Position numbers and translations under genes: made by a program
Notes under the pieces: model-generated
What the model was told of the DNA's origin: nothing
The model's database searches: none
What the model saw: only the letters and a program-made list of their open reading frames with translations
Part shown: positions 8,769 through 16,926 of the stretch, piece after piece
Layout: each line of letters opens with the position of its first letter
Numbering within the stretch: the first letter of the stretch is position 1
Source of the DNA: Pelagibacterales bacterium SAG-MED32
Lineage (GTDB): Bacteria; Pseudomonadota; Alphaproteobacteria; Pelagibacterales; AG-422-B15
Length of the DNA stretch: 40,676 nt
NCBI GenBank assembly: GCA_014653725.1
Contig: JACWEC010000006.1
Location: 1-40,676, forward strand
Reading direction: 5' to 3'

Positions 8769-9694
8769 TTTATAATTTCACCAATCTTAACTTTAAAAAT
8801 CCGCATCATTGCTAAAACAAAAATAACAGAAATAATTAGTAAAATAATCGAATACGCTGATCCTCGAGACCAATTATCATTCATGTTGAACCACTGGTAA
8901 ATGAGCTGTGGAAACCAAAGAGTATTTGGACTACTTAAGACCACTGGTGTAGCAAGAGCTCCCACAGTCAACATAAATACCATTGTGCATCCTGATACAA
9001 TTCCTGGCTTTGCATGAGGAATTACTATCCTCCAATGCGTCCTTAAAGAGGAGGAGCCTAAATCTTTTGCAGCCTCTATCTGATTAATATCTAAGCTCTC
9101 AATAGCGTTATACAGAGGGAACATCATTAATAAAATGTATGCGTATACCAGGCCTGTGTAGAGCCCTATGTCATAGGTAATAAATAAAATACTTTGATCA
9201 ATTACACCTATTCCAGTTAAAAAGTTATTTATAACTCCCTCATTCGCAAAGAGTATTCTTAAAGCAAAGGATCTTAAGAGTTCATTGATCCAGAATGGTA
9301 TTATTAAAGAGACAATCAATAGTCTCGCAGTGCTTGGATTAGCAATTTTAGCTATATAAAAAGCAATTGGATAACAAAATAACAAATTTGCGATAGTGAC
9401 CATTATTGACACAAGAATAGTTCTTCCAAAAACCCCAAGATCAACAAAATTGAATGCTTCAAGTGATGTTTTTGATCCAAAAACAAAATGCTGATAATGC
9501 TCCATTGTATAAAAATCTTGAGGCCCTCCTCGCGCTAACGGTGGGACATTTGATCTAAAAGATAAGTCCAGCATGTAAAGTTGAGGAATTATGACTAGAA
9601 AAACGAACCAAAAAACTATTGCTACTAAGAAATAAATAGCGACGGCCTTACCGTTCTTTTTAAAAAATGGCTGCGTGAATAAATAATTTCCCAT
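8765..9694 (-). CDS. potB: Polyamine-type ABC transporter permease (PotB-like)
   Basis: A 309-aa inner-membrane permease of the PotB/PotH family. It has an N-terminal membrane segment (AIYFLVAIVFWFVFLVIIPQLYML), a periplasmic loop, and a further block of membrane helices. The cytoplasmic EAA loop is visible in IEAAKDLGSSSLRTHWRIVIPHAKPGI at about residues 203-228. It lies 2 nt downstream of the ATPase gene and overlaps the next permease by 4 nt, so it is translated as part of the operon. Length is typical. Pairs with the longer PotC-like subunit to form the channel. Confidence 0.88.
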   Translation of the reverse strand: MGNYLFTQPFFKKNGKAVAIYFLVAIVFWFVFLVIIPQLYMLDLSFRSNVPPLARGGPQDFYTMEHYQHFVFGSKTSLEAFNFVDLGVFGRTILVSIMVTIANLLFCYPIAFYIAKIANPSTARLLIVSLIIPFWINELLRSFALRILFANEGVINNFLTGIGVIDQSILFITYDIGLYTGLVYAYILLMMFPLYNAIESLDINQIEAAKDLGSSSLRTHWRIVIPHAKPGIVSGCTMVFMLTVGALATPVVLSSPNTLWFPQLIYQWFNMNDNWSRGSAYSIILLIISVIFVLAMMRIFKVKIGEIIK

Positions 9695-9696
9695 AT

Positions 9697-10794
9697 TTAA
9701 TCTATGGCTAATTGTGCTTTAGGTAAAATTGAAGACTTTATAGACTCAAAGCCAAGTTGTAATTTTGTGCCTGATGATATAGATGAAGTATCAATTGCAT
9801 TTGGAATAGAAAACTTAATTCTTGTTCCCGACTTTAAAGTTGCATAGAAATTTTTTATATTTCCTTCAAACTCAAAACTTTCAATATTTACCTCAATTTG
9901 ATTGTCAAAATTATCTCCATCTCTTGGTATGAATAATGATTCAGGTCTTACAAAGGCAATTGCTTCATCCCCAATGTTTAATTTCTTATTTTCATTCATT
10001 GTCGATAAGAAATCGCCGTCAGGGGTTTCTATTTTAACCTTGTTTTGATTGATATCTTTTACCGTTCCAAATAAAGGATTGTTCTCTCCAACGAAAGTCG
10101 CGACAAAGGGGGTTAATGGATTATTGTAAACTTCATCACAGGGTCCTATCTGCTCGATTTCTCCATCGTTCATTACAGCAATCCTATCAGACATTGTCAG
10201 TGCCTCACCTTGGTCATGAGTGATATAGATAAATGTGATGTTAACTCTTTTTTGAATTTCTCTTAATTCAGTTCTCATTCTTTGCCTTAGCTTTAAATCT
10301 AAAGCTGACAGAGGTTCGTCTAATAATAAAACTTTTGGTTCGACTGCTAATGCTCTTGCGATTGCTACTCTTTGTTTCTGTCCTCCTGATAATTGATGTA
10401 CTTTTTTTTCGCCCTGTCCTTCTAATGCTATAAGTTCTAAAAGTTCATCTGCTCTTTTTTGCCTATCTTTTTTTGAGACTCCCCTTACCTCAAGAGAGAA
10501 GGCAATATTTTCAGAAACTGACATTAGAGGGAATAGGGCTAGGTTCTGGAAAATAAGAGAAGTAGGTCTTTTGTTTGGACCTATACCAAACATGTCTTTA
10601 TTATCAATTAATACAGATCCTTCTGAGGGATCTTGAAATCCTGAAATTGCTCTAAGCAGTGTTGTCTTTCCACAACCAGATGGCCCCAGGAAAGAAAAAA
10701 ATTCACCGCCATTGATTTTTACGTTTACACTTTTAGCTGCATAAAAACTCCCAAATGTTACTGAAACATTATTTAACTCTACGTCTGCGCTCAT
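9697..10794 (-). CDS. potA: Polyamine-type ABC transporter ATP-binding protein (PotA-like)
   Basis: A 365-aa ABC ATPase energising the neighbouring permeases. Walker A is GPSGCGKTT (37-45), the Q-loop lies in SLIFQNLALF, the signature is LSGGQKQR, Walker B is LLLDEPLSALD, and the H-loop His is in YITHDQGEAL. After about residue 235 a TOBE-type regulatory domain follows (FVGENNPLFG onward), as usual for PotA. It begins about 90 nt after the end of the binding-protein gene, with a terminator hairpin between them, so its transcript may come mainly from read-through. Confidence 0.92.
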   Translation of the reverse strand: MSADVELNNVSVTFGSFYAAKSVNVKINGGEFFSFLGPSGCGKTTLLRAISGFQDPSEGSVLIDNKDMFGIGPNKRPTSLIFQNLALFPLMSVSENIAFSLEVRGVSKKDRQKRADELLELIALEGQGEKKVHQLSGGQKQRVAIARALAVEPKVLLLDEPLSALDLKLRQRMRTELREIQKRVNITFIYITHDQGEALTMSDRIAVMNDGEIEQIGPCDEVYNNPLTPFVATFVGENNPLFGTVKDINQNKVKIETPDGDFLSTMNENKKLNIGDEAIAFVRPESLFIPRDGDNFDNQIEVNIESFEFEGNIKNFYATLKSGTRIKFSIPNAIDTSSISSGTKLQLGFESIKSSILPKAQLAID

Positions 10795-10831
10795 AAGAAA
10801 ATTATAGTTATTAAATTAATAAACACGATAC

Positions 10832-10862
10832 AAAAAAGCGCCCAAGATATGATCTTGAGCGC
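10832..10862 (-). terminator. Rho-independent terminator/attenuator between binding protein and ATPase genes
   Basis: Read on the minus strand, a stem of 11 pairs (GCGCTCAAGAT with ATCTTGGGCGC, one G-U wobble) closes a CAT loop and is followed directly by six T. It begins about 22 nt after the binding-protein stop. This is the clearest terminator in the window. It sits inside an operon, so it probably lets the binding protein be made in excess over the membrane and ATPase subunits. Confidence 0.85.
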
Positions 10863-10884
10863 CTTAAATGTTATTAGAAACTAA

Positions 10885-12030
10885 TTACGCCGTTTCAAAC
10901 TTATTCGCGTACTCAGCTCTTGCATCAGCAAACCAAGGCGGCTCAGGTGGCCAAGGATTCAACTTAGTAGAAGTATCCCCTGGGTAAATTGCTTTAGCTA
11001 AAGCTTTTGTTTCTGGTGAGTAGAAATCAGAAGCGCCATTAACAGCTGAATTATATCCAATTTCATTAATAGTTTGACCGCCAACTTCAGGGGTAAAACT
11101 GTAATTGATTAATTCATAAGCTTCATCAATGTTCTCAGCTTTTGCAGATAAAGTGATGCCGTCAATCCATGCTAACGCTCCTTCATCTGTAGTTTGATAA
11201 GCAACTGGTTCGCCAGCTTTCATCATTGCTGCAATTGGGCCATCCCAGGTTTGTCCAACGACTACACCGTCAGATGTAAATCCTTGTTTCTGTGGATCGG
11301 CTCCTGACCAGAATTTGACAAGATTTCCTTTTTTAGAAATACAGAAATCAGTAATTGTCTCCCAGTTCTTTCTCATAGTGTCTTCATCATTATAAGAAGA
11401 CCAGAAGTCCATCTTGCCTTGGTGATGCATCCAAATTCCACAACCTGTCATCATTGAGTAAGTTCTACCCATCATGAAGGCTCCATCAATACCTGGATTA
11501 GGCTCCCATAGATCGCCAAAACTTGGAAGACCATCTGGAGTCCATTTATCGGTTCTCCAAGAAATTGACTCTGTTCCCCACAATTGTGGAACCCAGTGAG
11601 ATCCATTCCCGCCAAAATTCCAATCACGCTCACCTACTGCAAGCATCCCCGGGTTTACGGCACTAGTATTAATTCTATTCATATCGAATGGAGCTAAGAC
11701 ACCTAGGTTCTCCCATTGCAAGGCCCTCATATTCGTCGGGCTTGCTAGGTCATAACCTGCGCCACCACCAGCTTTCATTTTTGATATTATTTCACCGTTG
11801 TCACCGATTTTGGTGTGGTTAACAGTAATGCCAGTTTTAGCTTTAAAATCAGCTACAACTGAATCAGGTAGATACTCACCCCACATCAAAACATTTACAA
11901 CAGGTGCGGCAAAAGCATTTGGAATATACCAGGGACCAATAGCTGCTGCTGCTCCAGTTGCAGCTGCACCTTTTAGGACTGATCTTCTTGAAACTTTTGC
12001 AGCCTTAAGAGTTTTATTTATTTTCTTCAC
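10885..12030 (-). CDS. potD: Polyamine-type ABC transporter substrate-binding protein, Tat signal
   Basis: A 381-aa periplasmic binding protein of the PotD/PotF family. The N-terminus carries a twin-arginine signal (VSRRSVLKG, Arg15-Arg16) followed by an Ala-Gly-rich hydrophobic stretch and an A-F-A cleavage site near residue 41. The mature protein opens with VVNVLMWGEYLPDSVVADF, the usual first strand, and includes the family segment AWIDGITLSAKAENIDEAYELINY near residue 290. The GTG start at 12030 is supported by GAGGAG five bases upstream. It is the first gene of the operon, ahead of a terminator and the ATPase and permeases. Ligand may be a polyamine, agmatine or another cationic amine. 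Confidence 0.9.
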   Translation of the reverse strand: MKKINKTLKAAKVSRRSVLKGAAATGAAAAIGPWYIPNAFAAPVVNVLMWGEYLPDSVVADFKAKTGITVNHTKIGDNGEIISKMKAGGGAGYDLASPTNMRALQWENLGVLAPFDMNRINTSAVNPGMLAVGERDWNFGGNGSHWVPQLWGTESISWRTDKWTPDGLPSFGDLWEPNPGIDGAFMMGRTYSMMTGCGIWMHHQGKMDFWSSYNDEDTMRKNWETITDFCISKKGNLVKFWSGADPQKQGFTSDGVVVGQTWDGPIAAMMKAGEPVAYQTTDEGALAWIDGITLSAKAENIDEAYELINYSFTPEVGGQTINEIGYNSAVNGASDFYSPETKALAKAIYPGDTSTKLNPWPPEPPWFADARAEYANKFETA

Positions 12031-12093
12031 GGCTACTCCTCACATTGTTAATTAATTAATAAAAAATTCTCATACATAAGAGAGAAGGTGTAA

Positions 12094-12121
12094 AGAATAA
12101 AGTTTAAGAAATTTGTGTAAA
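12094..12121 (-). promoter_or_regulatory. Possible promoter of the polyamine-type ABC operon
   Basis: On the minus strand TTTACA (12121-12116) is followed after 16 nt by TATTCT (12099-12094), about 65 nt upstream of the GTG start. The spacing is acceptable, but in such AT-rich DNA similar pairs arise by chance. The remainder of the 268-bp gap 12031-12298 shows no gene or clear structure. Confidence 0.25.
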
Positions 12122-12298
12122 TCTCTGGTCTTAAATAATTTAATTTCAATCTAAGCATCTGAAAAATATGGATAAAAATTAACTATAATTTTATACGTTA
12201 AGATAATTTGATAAATGCCTGATTCATATAAACATATTTTTTGAAAATATTTGATACTTAGTACTTGGCTAAATCACTGTTTTAAATAGACTTTTATC

Positions 12299-13345
12299 AT
12301 GATTATAACAACCACAATTGGTTCATTCCCTAAGCCATCTTTTTTACCTTTATCAGATTGGTTTAAAGGAGAAAAAGGTACTGACAACGAAAGACCAACT
12401 TCTGAATACCAAGAAGAAAAACTTAAGATGGGCAGTCAATACGAAAGTCTAGTTAATGAAGCGTCAAAACAAGTCATTGATGATCAAATTACGTGCGGAA
12501 TCGATATTGTCACTGATGGAGAGGTTAGAAGAGAAAATTATATTCACTATCATTGCAGGCATTTAAAAGGAATAGACTTTAAAATACTCACTGAAAAAAC
12601 TGCAAGGACTGGTAATTATAATTGCTGGCTTCCCACCATAACAAATAAAATAGAATTTAATGGTTATTTTTTAGATAAAGAATTTAAGTTTAATCAATCT
12701 ATGTCAAGCAAGCCAATTAAGGCTACATTGCCTGGACCCCTTACTATTGCTGATACTATTTCAGATAACTTTTATTACGACGAAAAAACGATGTGCTCAG
12801 ACTTAGGTGAAGTATTAAATAAGGAAATTAAAAACCTCGTCAATGCAGGCTGCAAATATATTCAAATTGATGAACCACTATTTGCTAGAAAATCAAAAGA
12901 AGCTCTTGAGTTTGGAATTGATAATATTGAACGTTGTTTTCATGGTATTGATGATTGCGATAAAATCGTACACATATGTTGTGGCTATCCTGATAAAATA
13001 GACTCGACTGATTATCCAAAGGCTCCTCTATCTAGCTATTTTAATTTGGCTGACGCATTAGAGGCGAGTTGCATTGATACAATTTCTATTGAAGATGCAC
13101 ATCGATACAATGATTTAAAGTTGTTAGAAAAATACAAGACAAAAAAAATTATATTTGGTCTTTTAAAAATAGCATCAAGTCAAATTGAAGATATTGATAT
13201 GATTAGATCTAGAGCTTTAGATTGTCTTAACCATATCGATAAGGATAGACTTATAGCTGCTCCTGATTGTGGTCTCGGATATCTATCACGTGAGTTGGCG
13301 ATAAAAAAATTAACAAATCTCTGTAAAGCTGTTGAAGATATTTAA
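12299..13345 (+). CDS. MetE C-terminal-domain protein (cobalamin-independent methionine synthase-like)
   Basis: A 348-aa protein matching only the catalytic C-terminal half of MetE (full MetE is about 750 aa). It opens with TTIGSFPKP and keeps VTDGEVRREN near residue 71, YIQIDEPLF near 187, and a complete zinc-site set: His225 and Cys227 in HICCG, Glu265 in SIEDAHR, and Cys324 in APDCGLG. These match the HxC, E and C ligands of MetE, so it is likely an active zinc-dependent thiol methyltransferase. The missing N-terminal half suggests a methyl donor other than polyglutamyl methyltetrahydrofolate, or a partner protein. No ribosome binding site is clear and I recognise no SAM-type riboswitch upstream. 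It converges on alanine dehydrogenase with a 4-nt overlap. Confidence 0.82.
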   Translation: MIITTTIGSFPKPSFLPLSDWFKGEKGTDNERPTSEYQEEKLKMGSQYESLVNEASKQVIDDQITCGIDIVTDGEVRRENYIHYHCRHLKGIDFKILTEKTARTGNYNCWLPTITNKIEFNGYFLDKEFKFNQSMSSKPIKATLPGPLTIADTISDNFYYDEKTMCSDLGEVLNKEIKNLVNAGCKYIQIDEPLFARKSKEALEFGIDNIERCFHGIDDCDKIVHICCGYPDKIDSTDYPKAPLSSYFNLADALEASCIDTISIEDAHRYNDLKLLEKYKTKKIIFGLLKIASSQIEDIDMIRSRALDCLNHIDKDRLIAAPDCGLGYLSRELAIKKLTNLCKAVEDI

Positions 13346-14457
13346 GCAATTAACTTTTCAGGTTCACAAAAATCTAAATTAAGATCTCTAGCTACATCTT
13401 GCTGTGTGCACTTTCCATCCATAACATTTAGGCCATTTAAGAAATTCTTATTAGAACTCAAAGCTTTATTAAGACCGTTTTTGGCTAATTCAGATATGAA
13501 TGGCAATGTTGCTTGATTAAGACTGATTGTTGATGTTCTTGGTACACATCCTGGCATATTTGTAACGCAATAATGAACTACATTGTGAAGAACATACACT
13601 GGATCAGCATGAGTTGTTGGCTTACTGGTTTCAATGCAGCCCCCCTGATCAATAGCTACGTCAACAAGAGCAGAGCCTGGTTTCATCTTTGAAACTAAGT
13701 GTTCAGAAACTAGTTTTGGTGCTGATGCGCCTGGCACAAGAACACCCCCTATCAATAAATCGCAATCTTTTACATTTGCATCAATATTATCAGGTGTCGA
13801 AATCACAGTTGTAACTTCATTGTTAAAGAATGATTTTAGTTCATCAAGCCTCTGCTGAGATTGATCAATTAAAATGACATTTGCCTTCATTCCATGTGCT
13901 ATTAATGCGGCATTAAATCCAACTACACCGCAACCGATAATAACTACATTTGCTGGTGGGGCTCCAGTTGCGCCTGATAAAAGCACTCCTCTGCCATTAT
14001 TTGTCATCTCTAACGACCTTGCTCCTGCCTGAATAGAAATCCTGCCTGCAACTTCGCTCATTGGAGCAAGTAATGGTAGACGATTATTCTCATCTGTAAC
14101 AGTCTCATAGGCTATACACGTTGATCCAGATTTCATTAGCCCTAGAGTAAGTTCTTTGTTGGCGGCTAAATGAAGATAGGTAAATAATAATTGATTTTTT
14201 TTAAGAAACTCAACTTCTTGTTTTAGTGGTTCTTTAACTTTAATTATTAATTCACTTACATCAAAAACCTCTCCGGCAGTTTTGCAAATGCTTGCGCCTA
14301 CTGAAGAGTAGTCTGAGTCAGTAAAGCCTGAGCCTATACCTGCCCCTGTTTCAATAATTACCCTATTACCTTCTGAAACAAGTGTCTTTACACTATCAGC
14401 AGATAGTCCTACTCTATTTTCTTGAGGTTTGATTTCTTTTGGAACACCTATTAACAT
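13342..14457 (-). CDS. ald: Alanine dehydrogenase
   Basis: A 371-aa NAD-dependent enzyme interconverting alanine with pyruvate and ammonium. The N-terminus MLIGVPKEIKPQENRVGL is the family signature with Arg15; IKVKEP carries Lys75 and YLHLAAN carries His96, the pyruvate-binding and catalytic residues at the same numbers known for other Ald proteins. The Rossmann motif IGCGVVGFNAA sits near 173-183. The end (NGLNVMDGKCT) is as expected. It lies about 0.7 kb from the taurine genes, separated by a methyltransferase gene. In taurine degradation Ald regenerates pyruvate for the aminotransferase and releases the amino group as ammonium, so a role there is likely but not exclusive. Confidence 0.95.
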   Translation of the reverse strand: MLIGVPKEIKPQENRVGLSADSVKTLVSEGNRVIIETGAGIGSGFTDSDYSSVGASICKTAGEVFDVSELIIKVKEPLKQEVEFLKKNQLLFTYLHLAANKELTLGLMKSGSTCIAYETVTDENNRLPLLAPMSEVAGRISIQAGARSLEMTNNGRGVLLSGATGAPPANVVIIGCGVVGFNAALIAHGMKANVILIDQSQQRLDELKSFFNNEVTTVISTPDNIDANVKDCDLLIGGVLVPGASAPKLVSEHLVSKMKPGSALVDVAIDQGGCIETSKPTTHADPVYVLHNVVHYCVTNMPGCVPRTSTISLNQATLPFISELAKNGLNKALSSNKNFLNGLNVMDGKCTQQDVARDLNLDFCEPEKLIA

Positions 14458-14511
14458 ATATTACTAATTTTTATACTATTTGCATAAATATAAAAAGGAC
14501 TAAGAACTCTA

Positions 14512-15135
14512 ATGGCTAAAAAATGGCTTAAAATTGTTTATTCAGAAAAAAATCCAACAAAATTAAAACTTCATTATAAAAGTTGGGCAAAGGAATACGA
14601 TAAAGATTTAACTGATTGGGGATACGCTTATCCTAAACGACTAAAAGAGATCATTCTTAGCAAGAAGATAAAAATTTCAAAAAAAGCAAATATTTTAGAC
14701 GCTGGATGTGGAACTGGATTAGTAGCTGAAGAATTGAGTAAATTAGATTATAAAAATCTAACAGGTTTAGATAATTCAAAAGAAATGCTAGGACTCGCTA
14801 AATCAAAAAAAATTTTTAAGAAACTTATTTGCCAATCGTTACATAAAAAAACTACATTGAAAAGTAATCAATTCAATTTAATAATCTGCACAGGAGTACT
14901 TACTGCTGGCCATGTAGGGCCAAGTGCAATTAAAGAATTGCTTCGACTTACAAAGAAAAATGGTTACTTAATACTTTCGATTTCGGAAACTATTTTTAAA
15001 AAATTAGGCTTTGATATAGAACTTGCCTATAGATCTAAGGAGTACACTTCTTTGTATATCTCAAGGCCATTTCTCGCTCTCCCGCGCCACGACTCCAGTG
15101 CGAAGAATAAAATTTATATTTTAAGAAAATCTTAG
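14512..15135 (+). CDS. Class I SAM-dependent methyltransferase
   Basis: A 207-aa small methyltransferase. The SAM-binding motif I is ILDAGCGTGLVAEEL (about 61-75), followed by LTGLDNSKEMLGLAKSK with the acidic residue that binds the ribose, then FNLIICTGVLTAGHV as motif III and NGYLILSIS as the later strand. The N-terminus (LHYKSWAKEYDKDLTDWGY) resembles the Williams-Beuren-27-like group. The substrate cannot be deduced. It is the only plus-strand gene between ald and xsc and overlaps the xsc stop by 4 nt; its terminator appears to lie inside xsc. Confidence 0.85.
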   Translation: MAKKWLKIVYSEKNPTKLKLHYKSWAKEYDKDLTDWGYAYPKRLKEIILSKKIKISKKANILDAGCGTGLVAEELSKLDYKNLTGLDNSKEMLGLAKSKKIFKKLICQSLHKKTTLKSNQFNLIICTGVLTAGHVGPSAIKELLRLTKKNGYLILSISETIFKKLGFDIELAYRSKEYTSLYISRPFLALPRHDSSAKNKIYILRKS

Positions 15136-16910
15136 CCAATTTGTTCTTGACTCATATCGCTTGAGTCAATGCCCGCAATTTCAACGGGCTTTTTCATTGC
15201 ATCTCTTCTGAATGGTTCGCCTAGCTCTTGATTTAAAATGACTTCAATAAATGTTGTAATACCTTTACCCTGATCTTCGCAGGCCTTTCTTAGGTTTTGG
15301 GTTAACTCATCCATTGTTCTAACTATAACACCTTTTAAACCACACCCCTCTGCTACTTTTGCATAACTTAATTCTGGATCTAATTCAGTGCCAACAAAAT
15401 TGTTGTCGTACCAAAGAATTGAATTTCTTTTCTCGGCACCCCATTGATAATTCCTAAATATCACCATTGTAATAGCAGGCCATTCTTCTCTTGCACAAGA
15501 AGTCATCTCGTTCATACTTATGCCAAATGCACCATCGCCTGCAAATCCAACAACTGGAATGTTAGGACATCCAATTTTAGCACCTAGAACTGACGGAAAA
15601 CCATATCCACATGGGCCAAACAGACCTGGAGCAAGATACTTTCTTCCTTCATCAAAAGTAGGATAAGCATTTCCTATTGCACAATTATTACCAATATCTG
15701 ATGAAATAATTGCTTCTCTGGGTAGGGCCGCTTGAATTGCTCTCCACGCCATTCGTGGAGACATTCGATCAGAATCTCTCTTTCTAGAGTCAGCGTTCCA
15801 TGTGGTACCAGGATCATCATCCTCGTGATCCATGCTGCTTAGCGTTTGTAGCCAGGAGGATTTAGTTTGATGTACTAGTGCTTTCCTATCGTCTCTACCA
15901 TTATCACCGGCACTTGAAGATAGATTGTTTATTAATTGCTGTGTCACCAGCTTAGAATCCCCACATATACCCACACTTACTTTTTTTGTAAGGCCTATAC
16001 GGTCTGAATTAATATCAACTTGTATTATTGATGCTTCTGTTGGCCAATAATCAATGCCATAGCATGGCAAAGTTGAAAAAGGGTTCAATCTAGTACCTAA
16101 AGCTAGAACAACATCCGCTTTTGAAATTAATTCCATTGCTGCTTTTGATCCATTATAACCTAACGGTCCAACAGCTAATCGATGATTGCCAGGAAAACTA
16201 TCATTGTGCTGATATCCACACGCAACGGGGGCGTCCAATCTTTCAGCAAGCAATTTACATTCTTCAATAGCATCACCTAATACAACGCCAGCGCCAGATA
16301 AAATTACTGGAAATTTAGCATTAGATAATAATTCAGATGCCTTTAGTATTGCCTCAGAACCGCCAGCTGGTCTCTCAAAATTTATAATAGTTGGCATTTC
16401 AATATCAATGACTTGGGTCCACATATCTCTAGGTACATTTATTTGAGCGGGGGCTGACCCTCTAAATGCTTTTGAGATTACTCGATTTAAAACCTCAGCT
16501 ATTCTTGAAGGATCTCTCACCTCTTCTTGATAACAAACCATGTCTTTAAATAAAGCCATTTGCTCAACTTCTTGAAACCCACCTTGACCAATTGTTTTAT
16601 TGGCTGCTTGAGGTGTTACTAAGAGTAATGGCGTGTGATTCCAATATGCTGTTTTGATTGGTGTAACAAAGTTTGTAATGCCAGGACCATTCTGAGCAAT
16701 ACACATAGACATTTTCCCTGTAGCGCGAGTGTATCCGTCAGCAACAATACCTCCGTTAGTTTCGTGAGCTACGTCCCAAAAAGTTATACCAGCTTTAGGA
16801 AATAAATCTGATATAGGCATAAACGCTGAGCCAATAATCCCAAATGCATGTTGTATACCGTGTTTCTGTAAAACTTTGATAAAAGCTTCTTCTGTTGTCA
16901 TTTTAGTCAT
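15132..16910 (-). CDS. xsc: Sulfoacetaldehyde acetyltransferase (Xsc)
   Basis: A 592-aa thiamine-diphosphate enzyme that converts sulfoacetaldehyde and phosphate to acetyl phosphate and sulfite. The N-terminal PYR domain has IIGSAFMPISDLFPKAGITFWDVAHETNG, including the cofactor-activating Glu50; the central domain follows; the C-terminal PP domain has VGFAGDGAFGISMNE and the NYQWGAEKRNS segment that completes the ThDP/Mg site. This set matches Xsc rather than acetolactate synthase. It lies 16 nt downstream of the aminotransferase and is the last gene of the run. No pta gene is visible to convert acetyl phosphate to acetyl-CoA. Confidence 0.93.
   Translation of the reverse strand: MTKMTTEEAFIKVLQKHGIQHAFGIIGSAFMPISDLFPKAGITFWDVAHETNGGIVADGYTRATGKMSMCIAQNGPGITNFVTPIKTAYWNHTPLLLVTPQAANKTIGQGGFQEVEQMALFKDMVCYQEEVRDPSRIAEVLNRVISKAFRGSAPAQINVPRDMWTQVIDIEMPTIINFERPAGGSEAILKASELLSNAKFPVILSGAGVVLGDAIEECKLLAERLDAPVACGYQHNDSFPGNHRLAVGPLGYNGSKAAMELISKADVVLALGTRLNPFSTLPCYGIDYWPTEASIIQVDINSDRIGLTKKVSVGICGDSKLVTQQLINNLSSSAGDNGRDDRKALVHQTKSSWLQTLSSMDHEDDDPGTTWNADSRKRDSDRMSPRMAWRAIQAALPREAIISSDIGNNCAIGNAYPTFDEGRKYLAPGLFGPCGYGFPSVLGAKIGCPNIPVVGFAGDGAFGISMNEMTSCAREEWPAITMVIFRNYQWGAEKRNSILWYDNNFVGTELDPELSYAKVAEGCGLKGVIVRTMDELTQNLRKACEDQGKGITTFIEVILNQELGEPFRRDAMKKPVEIAGIDSSDMSQEQIG
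15147..15194 (+). terminator. Tandem hairpins ending in a T-run, antisense inside xsc
   Basis: Just past the methyltransferase stop, a perfect 8-bp stem (TTGACTCA, 7-nt loop, TGAGTCAA; 15147-15169) is followed by a 5-bp stem GCCCG/CGGGC with a 9-nt loop (15171-15189) and then TTTTT (15190-15194). The second hairpin plus T-run has the form of a Rho-independent terminator for the plus-strand methyltransferase gene, embedded in the 3' coding end of xsc. Confidence 0.6.
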
Positions 16911-16926
16911 ATTTAAAACTTTTCTC

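Noticed and set aside
12122-12298. A SAM-responsive riboswitch upstream of the MetE-like gene
   Set aside because: The region is AT-rich with no GC stems or motif I recognise from SAM-II or SAM-V elements.
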